From: AC-32 sp963717725
GTDB lineage: Bacteria > Actinomycetota > Thermoleophilia > Gaiellales > Gaiellaceae
Direction: 5' to 3'
DNA: 64,000 nt
Assembly: GCA_963717725.1 (NCBI GenBank)
Contig: CAVQWS010000010.1
Span: 124,001-188,000, forward strand
How positions within the stretch are numbered: the first letter of the stretch is position 1; the number at the start of each line of letters is the position of its first letter. Below are positions 41,801 through 49,432 of this stretch, piece by piece. Position numbers and translations under genes: made by a program. The notes beneath the pieces were generated by a model. That model ran no database searches. It was not told the DNA's origin and saw nothing but the letters and a program-made list of their open reading frames with translations.

Positions 41801-42883
41801 CTGAACGACCCGCGCATCGAGCAGTACGCGAAGCTCCTGGTCGAGACGTGCGTCGACGTCCAGCCGGGCTGGCAGGTGCTCGTCGGCGGCAGCGCGCTCG
41901 CGAGGCCGCTGCTGGAAGAGGTCAGCCGCGCCGTCGCGCGCCGCGGCGCCTACGCGCTGCTGCGCGTCAATCTCACGGGCAGCGGGATCAACGTGCCGTG
42001 GGCGCTCGAGGCGCCGGACAAATTGCTCGCCGCGCCGTCCGAGATCGACGCCTACATGTGGAAGCACGCGGACGCGCTCGTCTCGATCGAGGCGCCCGAG
42101 AACACGCGCGAGCTCACCGGCTTGCCCGTCGAGCGGCTGACCGCGATCCAGGCGGGACTGCGGCCACATCTCGAGCGCGTGCTCTCGATGGACCTCAAGT
42201 GGGTCGGCTGCCAGTACCCGACGCCGGCGCTCGCGCAAGAGGCAGAAATGTCGGTGGACGCATTTGCCGACTTCCTCTACGGCGCCTGCCTGCTCGACTG
42301 GGATGCCGAGCGCGAGCGGATGCAGCGGTACGCCGAGCGCTTCGACCAGGCCGACGAGGTGCGTCTCGTCGCGGCGGACACCGACGTCCGCCTCTCGATC
42401 ACCGGCCGCCCGACGCTGGTCGACGCCGGCGGCGCGAACATGCCCGGCGGCGAGTTCTTCACGTCACCGGTGGAGGACTCGGCCGAAGGCGAGATCGTGT
42501 TCGGAGAGTTCCCGGCGGTCTACAGCGGCCGCGAGGTGCGCGGGATCCGGCTTCGCTTCGAGGGCGGGAAGGTCGTCGACGCCTCGGCGGAGGCGAACGA
42601 GGAGTTCCTGCTCGAGCAGCTCGACCTCGACGAGGGCGCGCGAGGCCTCGGCGAGCTCGGCATCGGCTGCAATCCCGGTATCACGCGGCACATGAAGAAC
42701 ACGCTCTTCGACGAGAAGATCGACGGCACCGTCCACCTCGCGCTCGGAAACGGTCTCCCCGACGTGGGCGGCACGAACGTCAGCCAGCTCCACTGGGACA
42801 TCGTCAAGGAGATGCGCAGCGAGGGCACCCGCATCGAGCTGGACGGCAAAACCGTGCAGGAAAGCGGCCGCTGGGTGATCTGA
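41801..42883 (+). CDS. M29-family aminopeptidase (AmpS/AmpT type), probable CTG start
   Basis: 360 residues if started at CTG 41801. The N-terminal NDPRIEQYAKLLVETCVDVQ matches the way this family begins, and GGAGAGG lies five bases upstream, so CTG initiation is likely. The first ordinary start, GTG 41876, would remove 25 family-like residues. Metal-site candidates are Glu in EIVFGEFP, Glu in GELGIGCNPG, His in GTVHLALG and His/Asp in LHWDIVKE. These dinuclear metallo-aminopeptidases trim N-terminal residues. The gene lies between map and infA, an unusual place, and runs with them. Confidence 0.85.
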   Translation: MNDPRIEQYAKLLVETCVDVQPGWQVLVGGSALARPLLEEVSRAVARRGAYALLRVNLTGSGINVPWALEAPDKLLAAPSEIDAYMWKHADALVSIEAPENTRELTGLPVERLTAIQAGLRPHLERVLSMDLKWVGCQYPTPALAQEAEMSVDAFADFLYGACLLDWDAERERMQRYAERFDQADEVRLVAADTDVRLSITGRPTLVDAGGANMPGGEFFTSPVEDSAEGEIVFGEFPAVYSGREVRGIRLRFEGGKVVDASAEANEEFLLEQLDLDEGARGLGELGIGCNPGITRHMKNTLFDEKIDGTVHLALGNGLPDVGGTNVSQLHWDIVKEMRSEGTRIELDGKTVQESGRWVI

Positions 42884-42915
42884 AAAGGCGCCGACGGCTC
42901 TACTAAGCCGTTTGC

Positions 42916-42921
42916 TACCAT
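42916..42921 (+). promoter_or_regulatory. Candidate infA operon -10 box
   Basis: TACCAT sits in GCTACCATGGTCACCCGC (42914-42931), which is nearly the same as the block at the rpsL promoter. No good -35 is found at 17-18 bases. A hairpin with six T follows at once. Confidence 0.45.
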
Positions 42922-42928
42922 GGTCACC

Positions 42929-42950
42929 CGCGGCGGAAGCCGTGTTTTTT
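42929..42950 (+). terminator. Terminator/attenuator-like hairpin before infA
   Basis: CGCGGC (42929-42934) and GCCGTG (42939-42944) form a 6-bp stem (one G-T) with a GGAA tetraloop, followed by TTTTTT. It ends 21 bases before the infA start. It may stop transcription arriving from map and the aminopeptidase, or attenuate transcripts starting near 42928. Confidence 0.5.
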
Positions 42951-42971
42951 CGTGTCTACGAGTGAGGTCGC

Positions 42972-43196
42972 TTGGCTCAGAAGGAAGAGAAGATCGAGGT
43001 GGAGGGCGAGGTCGTCGAGTCGCTCCCCAGCACCATGTTCAGGGTGCAGGTGGACGGCATGGACGGCACGGTTCTCGCGACGATCGCCGGCAAGATGCGC
43101 AAGCACTACATCCGCATCCTCCCGGGCGACCGCGTGAAGGTCGAGCTCTCTCCATACGACCTCACCCGAGGAAGGATCACGTACCGACACCGATGA
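42972..43196 (+). CDS. infA: Translation initiation factor IF-1
   Basis: 74 residues from TTG 42972, with GAGGT just upstream. EKIEVEGEVVESLPSTMFRV, HIAGKMRKHYIRILPGDRV-like region and the closing GRITYRHR are typical S1-fold IF-1. It blocks the A site during initiation. It overlaps rpmJ as ATGA. Confidence 0.96.
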   Translation: MAQKEEKIEVEGEVVESLPSTMFRVQVDGMDGTVLATIAGKMRKHYIRILPGDRVKVELSPYDLTRGRITYRHR

Positions 43197-43306
43197 AAGT
43201 CAGAGCATCAGTCAAGCCCATGTGCGAGCGCTGCCGCGTGATCAAGCGGCACGGCAAGACCATGGTCATCTGCACCAACCCCCGCCACAAGCAGAGGCAG
43301 GGCTAG
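43193..43306 (+). CDS. rpmJ: 50S ribosomal protein L36, zinc type
   Basis: 37 residues. MKVRASVKPMCERCRVIKR and ICTNPRHKQRQG give the Cys3-His zinc ribbon. It starts inside the infA stop and is followed by rpsM after three bases. Confidence 0.97.
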   Translation: MKVRASVKPMCERCRVIKRHGKTMVICTNPRHKQRQG

Positions 43307-43309
43307 GGC

Positions 43310-43693
43310 ATGGCCAGAATCGCCGGCGTCAACCTGCCGAACCAGAAGCGGCTCGAGATCGGGCTCACGTACATCTACGGCATCGGCCGCTCGACGGCCA
43401 AGAAGATCGCCGCCGACACGGGCCTCTCGCCCGACGAGAAGATCAAGGACCTGACCGACGAGGAGATCACCAAGCTCCGCGAGTACATCGACGGCAACCT
43501 CCAAGTCGAGGGCGACCTGCGGCGCGAGCGCACGAACGCGATCAAGCGCCTCGGCGAGATCGGCGCCTACCGCGGGATCCGCCACCGGCGCGGCCTGCCC
43601 GTCCGTGGCCAGCGCACGAAGACGAACGCCCGTACCCGCAAGGGCCCGAAGAAGACCGTCGGCCGCGGCAAGAAGGCTCCGACCAAGACGTAG
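43310..43693 (+). CDS. rpsM: 30S ribosomal protein S13
   Basis: 127 residues. MARIAGVNLPNQKRLEIGLT, YIYGIGRSTAKKI, and the C-terminal YRGIRHRRGLPVRGQRTKTN with a basic tail are typical. S13 contacts the P-site tRNA and 50S bridges. Confidence 0.98.
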   Translation: MARIAGVNLPNQKRLEIGLTYIYGIGRSTAKKIAADTGLSPDEKIKDLTDEEITKLREYIDGNLQVEGDLRRERTNAIKRLGEIGAYRGIRHRRGLPVRGQRTKTNARTRKGPKKTVGRGKKAPTKT

Positions 43694-43696
43694 GCC

Positions 43697-44101
43697 ATGG
43701 CACCTCCTAGACGACAAGCGACGAGAGGTCGTGCGCGCCGCCGCGTGAAGAAGAACATCGCGATCGGCCAGGCGCACATCAAGACCTCCTTCAACAACAC
43801 GATTGTCTCCCTCACCGACGGCGAGGGGAACGTGATCGCGTGGGAGTCCGCCGGCTCGGCCGGCTTCAAGGGCTCGCGCAAGTCGACCCCGTTCGCCGCC
43901 CAGGTGACTGCCGACGCGTGCGCCCGCAAGGGCATGGAGCACGGGCTGCAGAAGGTCGAGGTCTTCGTCAAAGGCCCCGGCTCGGGCCGCGAGACCGCGA
44001 TCCGCTCGCTCCAGGCCGCCGGGCTCGAGATCCTAGGCGTCAAGGACGTCACCCCGCAAGCCCATAACGGCGTGCGGCCGAAGAAGCGGAGGCGCGTCTA
44101 G
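43697..44101 (+). CDS. rpsK: 30S ribosomal protein S11
   Basis: 134 residues. GQAHIKTSFNNTIVSLTD, GNVIAWESAGSAGFKGSRKS and DVTPQAHNGVRPKKRRRV are diagnostic. Its stop shares a base with the rpsD GTG (TAGTG). Confidence 0.98.
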   Translation: MAPPRRQATRGRARRRVKKNIAIGQAHIKTSFNNTIVSLTDGEGNVIAWESAGSAGFKGSRKSTPFAAQVTADACARKGMEHGLQKVEVFVKGPGSGRETAIRSLQAAGLEILGVKDVTPQAHNGVRPKKRRRV

Positions 44102-44721
44102 TGGCCCGCTCGCTGACGCCGAAGTGCCGCAACTGCCGCCGCGAGGGCATGAAGCTGTTCCTCAAGGGCGAGCGCTGCCTGACGGAGAAGTGCTCCGTCG
44201 AGCGTCGCAGCTACCCGCCGGGCGACCACGGCCGCGGCCGGATCAAGCAGTCCGAGTACCTGCTGCAGCTGCGCGAGAAGCAGAAGGCGCGCCGCTACTA
44301 CGGCCTGCTCGAGAAGCAGTTCCGCACCTACTACTCGAAGGCCGCGAAGCTCTCGGGCATCACCGGCGAGACGCTGCTGCGGATGCTCGAGACGCGCCTC
44401 GACAACGTCGTCTACCGGCTCGGCTTCGCCGCCTCGCGCGCGCAGGCCCGCCAGCTCGTCCGCCACGGCCACTTCCAGGTCAACGGCCGCCGCGTGAACA
44501 TCCCCAGCTACCAGGTGCGCCCCGACGACATCGTCTCGCTCAAGTCGGGCAGCCCGGCCGAGCAGGTCGTCCGCGACGCCACCGACCTGACCGCCTCCGT
44601 GACGCCGTGGCTACAGGCCGACCATGACGGCCTCACCGGCAAAGTGCTCAAGTGGCCGGAGCGCGAGGAGATCGACACGCCGGTCCAGGAATCGCTCATC
44701 GTCGAGCTTTACTCGAAGTAG
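44101..44721 (+). CDS. rpsD: 30S ribosomal protein S4, zinc-binding type
   Basis: 206 residues from GTG 44101. The N-terminal CRNC and CLTEKC pairs make this the zinc-binding form. YPPGDHGRGRIKQSEYLLQL and the S4 domain VYRLGFAASRAQARQLVRHG follow. S4 starts 30S assembly and in many bacteria represses the alpha operon. Confidence 0.97.
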   Translation: MARSLTPKCRNCRREGMKLFLKGERCLTEKCSVERRSYPPGDHGRGRIKQSEYLLQLREKQKARRYYGLLEKQFRTYYSKAAKLSGITGETLLRMLETRLDNVVYRLGFAASRAQARQLVRHGHFQVNGRRVNIPSYQVRPDDIVSLKSGSPAEQVVRDATDLTASVTPWLQADHDGLTGKVLKWPEREEIDTPVQESLIVELYSK

Positions 44722-44731
44722 AAAGGATCCA

Positions 44732-45712
44732 ATGGCAGTTCGTACCAGCTTGATGGAGTTCCAGATCCCGCGGATCGTCCACGAAGAGGTCGAGGACAAC
44801 CGCGGCGTCTTCGTGATCGAGCCGCTCGACCGCGGCTTCGGCTACACCTTCGGCAACTCGCTGCGCCGCGTGCTGCTCTCCTCGTTGGAGGGCGCCGCCG
44901 TCACCTCGGTCAAGATCGAGGGCGTCGCGCACGAGTTCACCACCCTGCCGGGCGTCCGCGAGGACGTGACCGACATCCTGCTCAACTTCAAGAACCTGAT
45001 CTGCCGGCTGCACGGCGAGTCGCCGGAGATCGAGGTGCGCCTGACCAAGAAGGGCGCGGGCGCGGTCAAGGCCTCCGACATCGAGGCTCCGGCCGAGCTC
45101 GAGATCCTCAACCCGGACCTCGAGATCGCCAACCTCTCCGACAAGGGCAGGCTCGAGGTGACGCTCACGATCGGCCGCGGCCGCGGCTATGTCCCGGCCG
45201 AGCTGAACCGCGGGCCCGAGCACACCATCGGCGTGATCCCGATCGACTCGATCTTCTCGCCGGTGCGGCGCGTCTCGTACGACGTCGAGGCCGCCCGCGT
45301 CGGGCAGCGCACCGACTACGACAAGCTGCGGATCGACATCACGACGGACGGCTCGATCGACCCCCGCGACTCGATCGGCCAGGCCGCCGAGATCCTGATC
45401 CGGCAGCTTGCGATCTTCACCGACCTCGACCGGATCGAGGGCTTCGGCGAGCAGGCCGCCGCCGAGGCGCAGGCCGAGCCGGCCCTCGCGCACGGGATGG
45501 AGAACTTCCCGATCGAGGAGCTCGAGCTGGGCGTGCGCTCGTACAACTGCCTCAAGCGCGTCGGAATCGAGACGATCGGCGACCTGGTCACGAAGTCCGA
45601 GAACGAGCTCGCCGCGATCCCGAACTTCGGCAAGAAGTCGATCGAAGAGGTCAAGGAGACGCTCGCGACGCACGGCCTCAACCTCCGCGGCGAGGACGGT
45701 TCCGCCGCGTGA
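44732..45712 (+). CDS. rpoA: DNA-directed RNA polymerase subunit alpha
   Basis: 326 residues from ATG 44732 with AAAGGA upstream. The N-terminal domain has DRGFGYTFGNSLRRVLLSSL and the LNPDLEIANL region. A linker near residue 240 leads to the C-terminal domain (FPIEELELGVRSYNCLKRVG) that contacts UP elements and activators. It overlaps rplQ as GTGA. Confidence 0.98.
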   Translation: MAVRTSLMEFQIPRIVHEEVEDNRGVFVIEPLDRGFGYTFGNSLRRVLLSSLEGAAVTSVKIEGVAHEFTTLPGVREDVTDILLNFKNLICRLHGESPEIEVRLTKKGAGAVKASDIEAPAELEILNPDLEIANLSDKGRLEVTLTIGRGRGYVPAELNRGPEHTIGVIPIDSIFSPVRRVSYDVEAARVGQRTDYDKLRIDITTDGSIDPRDSIGQAAEILIRQLAIFTDLDRIEGFGEQAAAEAQAEPALAHGMENFPIEELELGVRSYNCLKRVGIETIGDLVTKSENELAAIPNFGKKSIEEVKETLATHGLNLRGEDGSAA

Positions 45713-46140
45713 GGCACCGCCGGTCCGGACGCAAGCTGGGCCGCGACGCCTCGCACCGCAAGGCGCTCTACGCGAACCTCGCGAGCGCGCTGATCGAGCA
45801 CGGCCGCATCAAGACCACCGCGGCGAAGGCCAAGGAGGTCAAGCCGATCGCCGAGCAGATGATCACGCTCGGCAAGCGGGGCGGCGTGCACGCGCGGCGG
45901 CAGGCGCTCGCCTACCTGCGCTCGCAGGACGTCGTGCACAAGCTCTTCAGCGACGTCGGCCCCCGCTTCGCCGACCGGCCGGGCGGATACTCGCGGATCA
46001 TCCGCATCGGCCCGCGGCCCGGCGACGCCGCCGAGATGGTCTACCTCGAGCTCGTCGACTTCCTCCCGGAGTCCCCGCGTGAGCGGCCGGCCCGCGTCGA
46101 GCGCGAGGAAGAGCCGGTCGAGGCCGAAGCCGCGTCCTAG
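45709..46140 (+). CDS. rplQ: 50S ribosomal protein L17
   Basis: 143 residues from GTG 45709. RRSGRKLGRDASHRKALYAN and RPGGYSRIIRIGPRPGDAAE identify L17. After residue ~122 a short charged tail (RPARVEREEEPVEAEAAS) is added. It is the last gene of the cluster and overlaps the convergent VIT gene by four bases, with no terminator hairpin between. Confidence 0.97.
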   Translation: MRHRRSGRKLGRDASHRKALYANLASALIEHGRIKTTAAKAKEVKPIAEQMITLGKRGGVHARRQALAYLRSQDVVHKLFSDVGPRFADRPGGYSRIIRIGPRPGDAAEMVYLELVDFLPESPRERPARVEREEEPVEAEAAS

Positions 46141-46607
46141 GCGGTTCCGAGCGCGGCGCTGACGCCCGCGATCACGACGCCGCCGAGTGTGATCGAGGCA
46201 AACGAGCGGGCGAAGCTCGTGTCGAAGAAGCGCCAGCGCAGCCACGCGAGCGCAACGAGCTCGACTGCGACGACCACGATCGCCGCGATGATCGCCACGT
46301 GGTAGGTCGGGATCAGGAACGGCAGCGTGTGCAGGATGCCGCCGATGAACGTCCCGACGCCGGTGATCGTCCCGCGCACATAAGGATTGCCCCGGCCCGT
46401 CAGCTCGCCGGTGTCGGAGAGCCCCTCCGAGAATGCCATGCTGACGCCGGCGCCGATCGCCGTTGCGACGCCGGCGATGAAGGCGGTGCCCGTGTCGTGG
46501 GTGTGGAGCGCGATCGCGAAGATCGGGGCGAGCGTGGAGAGGGAGCCGTCGATCAGGCCGATCATCGCCGGCTGGACGCGCTGCAGGAGGAACTGATGAT
46601 CGGTCAT
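46137..46607 (-). CDS. VIT1/CCC1-family membrane protein (putative iron/manganese transporter)
   Basis: 156 residues with about five membrane helices. The N-terminal GLIDGSLSTLAPIFAIAL and GVSMAFSEGLSDTGE are the hallmark VIT1/CCC1 blocks, as in the membrane part of ferritin-like MbfA proteins. Here no ferritin-like domain is attached. Members move Fe2+ or Mn2+ across membranes; the metal is not decided. The -10 box ends six bases before the ATG, so the message should be leaderless. A palindrome upstream may bind a metal regulator. Confidence 0.8.
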   Translation of the reverse strand: MTDHQFLLQRVQPAMIGLIDGSLSTLAPIFAIALHTHDTGTAFIAGVATAIGAGVSMAFSEGLSDTGELTGRGNPYVRGTITGVGTFIGGILHTLPFLIPTYHVAIIAAIVVVAVELVALAWLRWRFFDTSFARSFASITLGGVVIAGVSAALGTA

Positions 46608-46613
46608 GAGTAG

Positions 46614-46622
46614 ATTATATCA
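46614..46622 (-). promoter_or_regulatory. Extended -10 promoter giving a leaderless VIT transcript
   Basis: The minus strand reads TGATATAAT, a perfect TATAAT (46614-46619) with the extended TGn motif. Six bases separate it from ATG 46607, so transcription should begin at or beside the start codon. No -35 match is seen, as is usual with extended -10 promoters. Confidence 0.75.
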
Positions 46623-46646
46623 AACAAGACGCAAGTCACTAGAGCA

Positions 46647-46660
46647 TAAGGCACGCCTTA
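46647..46660. promoter_or_regulatory. Palindromic operator candidate upstream of VIT and truA
   Basis: TAAGGCACGCCTTA has two perfect 6-base arms around AC. It lies ~28 bases upstream of the VIT -10 and 24 bases before truA. The AAGG/CCTT arms recall DtxR/IdeR-type metal boxes only loosely. Confidence 0.45.
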
Positions 46661-46684
46661 CAAACAATTTGAGGGCCGCCTGAC

Positions 46685-47401
46685 GTGCGGCTGAGGCTAA
46701 CGCTGGAGTACGACGGCACCGGCTTCCGCGGCTGGGCCGCACAGCCCGGGTTGCGCACCATCGAGGGTGTGCTGCAGGAGGCGCTGAGCGATGTCTTCGA
46801 GGCCTGGTCGGAGCTGCGGGTCGCGGGGCGGACCGATACGGGCGTGCATGCGCTCGCCCAGGTCGCTTCGGTCGAGGTCGAGGGCGGCGCGCCGTTCCAG
46901 CGCGCGGCCCCGGCGCTGAACGCCAGGCTGCCCGACGACGTGGCCGTGAGCGCCGCAGAGCCGGCGCCGCCGGACTTCGACGCGCGCTACCTCGCCCGCG
47001 CTCGCAGCTATCGCTACCGGGTCTACCGTCGTGCCGAGCGTTCGTCGTTCGAGGTACGGCGCTCCTGGTGGTATCCGTACCCGATCGACGAGGAGCAGCT
47101 CGCCGAGTCGGCCGACCTGCTGCTCGGCAAGCATGACTTCCGCGCCTTCACGCCGGCCGAGACGCAACACAAGGTCTTCACCCGAACGGTTGAGTCTGCG
47201 GTCTGGCACCGGCGCGAAGAGGCGCTCGAGCTCGAGGTGACGGCGGACTCGTTCCTGCGCCACATGGTGCGGACGCTCGTCGGCACGATGGTCGAGCAGC
47301 CGCCGCGCGAGCTGAAGCACCTGCTCGACGGCGGCCACCGCAGCGACGCAGGAACGACCGCCCCGCCGTGGGGCCTCTACCTGGTTTCCGTTCGCTACTA
47401 G
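46685..47401 (+). CDS. truA: tRNA pseudouridine synthase A
   Basis: 238 residues from GTG 46685. The catalytic Asp lies in AGRTDTGVHALAQVA. RLTLEYDGTGFRGWAAQPG at the start, ARARSYRYRVYRR and ADSFLRHMVRTLVGTM are conserved. It makes pseudouridine at tRNA positions 38-40. truA commonly follows rplQ, as here with only the VIT gene between. ligA starts 18 bases later. Confidence 0.96.
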   Translation: MRLRLTLEYDGTGFRGWAAQPGLRTIEGVLQEALSDVFEAWSELRVAGRTDTGVHALAQVASVEVEGGAPFQRAAPALNARLPDDVAVSAAEPAPPDFDARYLARARSYRYRVYRRAERSSFEVRRSWWYPYPIDEEQLAESADLLLGKHDFRAFTPAETQHKVFTRTVESAVWHRREEALELEVTADSFLRHMVRTLVGTMVEQPPRELKHLLDGGHRSDAGTTAPPWGLYLVSVRY

Positions 47402-47419
47402 CTCGCTAGGATCGAAGCG

Positions 47420-49432
47420 GTGGCGACGAGGACTCAAAAGGACGCTCAACGGCGGCTCGACGAGCTGCGCGAGCAGGTCGACCACCACCTCCACCGCTAC
47501 CACGTGCTCGACGAGCCGGAGATCTCGGACGCCGAGTACGACCGGCTCTACGACGAGCTGAGGGCGCTCGAGGAGGAGCATCCAGACCTGATCACGCCGG
47601 ACTCGCCGACGCAACGCGTGGGGGCGCCGCCGAGCGAGCGCTTCCAGAAGGTGCAGCACCTGACCCCGATGGGCTCGCTCGAGAAGGTGACCGACGACGA
47701 GAGCCTGCTCAAGTGGGCCGACGACGTGCGCAAGCGCCTCGACTCGGACGAGCCGGTCGCCTACGTGATCGAGCCGAAGATCGACGGGCTGGCGGTCAAC
47801 CTCACCTACGAGGAAGGCCGCCTCGTGCGCGGTGCAACGCGCGGCGACGGCGTGCAGGGAGAGGACGTGACGGTCAACCTGCGCACGATCCCGTCCGTGC
47901 CGCTGAAGATGCGCGGCGACGGTCACCCCTCGGTTGCGGAGGTGCGCGGCGAGGTCTACATGCCGCTCGCGGGCTTCCGCGAGCTGAACGAGCGGGTCGC
48001 GGAGCTCGGCCAGAAGCTCGCGCCGAACCCGCGCAACGCGGCCGCCGGGTCGCTGCGCCAGAAGGACTCCTCGATCACCGCCTCTCGGCCGCTCGCGGTG
48101 TGGGTGTACGGGCTCGGCGCGCGCGAGGGCGTGCAGCTCGGGTCGCACTGGGAAGAGCTCGAGTGGCTGCGCGAGCACGGCTTCCGCACGAACCCGTTCG
48201 CGGAGCGGCTCGAGACGATCGAGGAGGTGGCAAAGCGCTGCACCGACTGGGAGCGCAGGCGCGCCGAGCTCGACTACGAGATCGACGGGATCGTGATCAA
48301 GGTCGACTCGCTCGAGCAGCAGGCGGTGCTCGGCGCGCTGCACTCGCGTCCGCGCTGGTCGCGCGCGTTCAAGTGGGCGCCGATGACCGCGGAGACGACG
48401 CTGAACAAGATCGCGATCCGCGTCGGCCGGACGGGCGCGCTCAATCCGTGGGCGATGCTCGAGCCGGTGCAGGTCGGCGGCGTCACCGTCTCGCGGGCGA
48501 CGCTGCACAACGAGGAGGACATCAACCGCAAGGACATCCGCGAGGGCGACCGCGTGATCATCCAGCGCGCCGGCGACGTGATCCCGCAGATCGTCGGTCC
48601 GGCGGGCGAGCACGCGAAGGGCACGAAGCCGTTCAAGATGCCGAAAAAGTGCCCGCTTTGCGGGGCAAACATCGTCAAGCCCGAGGGCGAGGCGATGCAT
48701 CGCTGCCCGAACCGGGCGTGCCCGTCGCGGGGCCTCGAGACGCTGATCAACTGGGTGCAGGGGCCGGCCGACATCGAGGGCGTCGGCGAGCAGCTGATGC
48801 GGCGGCTCTGGGAGCTCGCGCTCGTGCGCTCGCTGCCGGACCTCTACCGGCTGACGAAGGAGCAGCTGCTCGAGCTCGACGGCTTCGCCGACAAGAGCGC
48901 CTCGAACACGATCGACGCGATCGAGCTCTCGAAGCGAACGCCGTTCTCACGCGTGCTGCTCGGGCTCAACATCCCGGACGTCGGCTGGGTCACGGCTCAG
49001 AGCCTGGCGCGGCACTTCGGTTCGGTCGACAAGCTCGCGGCCGCCACGCAGGAAGAGATCGTCGAGGTCGAAGGTATCGGGCCCGAGCGCGCCGAGGCGA
49101 TTGTCGAGTGGTTCGCGGACGACGACAACCGCGCTTTGGTCGAAGAGCTGCGGCAGCTCGGATTGCGCTTCGAGGCCGGCCCGGAGGAGCGGCCCGTCGA
49201 GGGACCGCTGAGCGGTTCGACCTACGTGATCACCGGCACGCTCGAGGGCTTTAGCCGCGACGAGGCGCGCAAGGCGCTCGAGGCGAAGGGCGCGAAGGTC
49301 GCCGACTCCGTCTCGAAGAAGACAACGGGCGTCGTCGTCGGCGAGAGCCCGGGCTCGAAGGCCGCGAAGGCCGAGCAGCTCGGCGTGCCGGTACTCGACG
49401 AGGCCGCGCTGAAGAAGCTAGTGCGCAGCTAG
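47420..49432 (+). CDS. ligA: NAD-dependent DNA ligase
   Basis: 670 residues from GTG 47420. Domain Ia is followed by the adenylation domain with the active Lys in YVIEPKIDGLAVNL (about residue 118). The OB fold, a four-Cys zinc finger (CPLCGANI and CPNRACPS), helix-hairpin-helix repeats (VEGIGPERAEAIVEWF) and a C-terminal BRCT domain (STYVITGTLEGFSRDEAR) follow. It is a complete replicative ligase. The 3' end overlaps dacB tail to tail by 15 bases. Confidence 0.98.
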   Translation: MATRTQKDAQRRLDELREQVDHHLHRYHVLDEPEISDAEYDRLYDELRALEEEHPDLITPDSPTQRVGAPPSERFQKVQHLTPMGSLEKVTDDESLLKWADDVRKRLDSDEPVAYVIEPKIDGLAVNLTYEEGRLVRGATRGDGVQGEDVTVNLRTIPSVPLKMRGDGHPSVAEVRGEVYMPLAGFRELNERVAELGQKLAPNPRNAAAGSLRQKDSSITASRPLAVWVYGLGAREGVQLGSHWEELEWLREHGFRTNPFAERLETIEEVAKRCTDWERRRAELDYEIDGIVIKVDSLEQQAVLGALHSRPRWSRAFKWAPMTAETTLNKIAIRVGRTGALNPWAMLEPVQVGGVTVSRATLHNEEDINRKDIREGDRVIIQRAGDVIPQIVGPAGEHAKGTKPFKMPKKCPLCGANIVKPEGEAMHRCPNRACPSRGLETLINWVQGPADIEGVGEQLMRRLWELALVRSLPDLYRLTKEQLLELDGFADKSASNTIDAIELSKRTPFSRVLLGLNIPDVGWVTAQSLARHFGSVDKLAAATQEEIVEVEGIGPERAEAIVEWFADDDNRALVEELRQLGLRFEAGPEERPVEGPLSGSTYVITGTLEGFSRDEARKALEAKGAKVADSVSKKTTGVVVGESPGSKAAKAEQLGVPVLDEAALKKLVRS

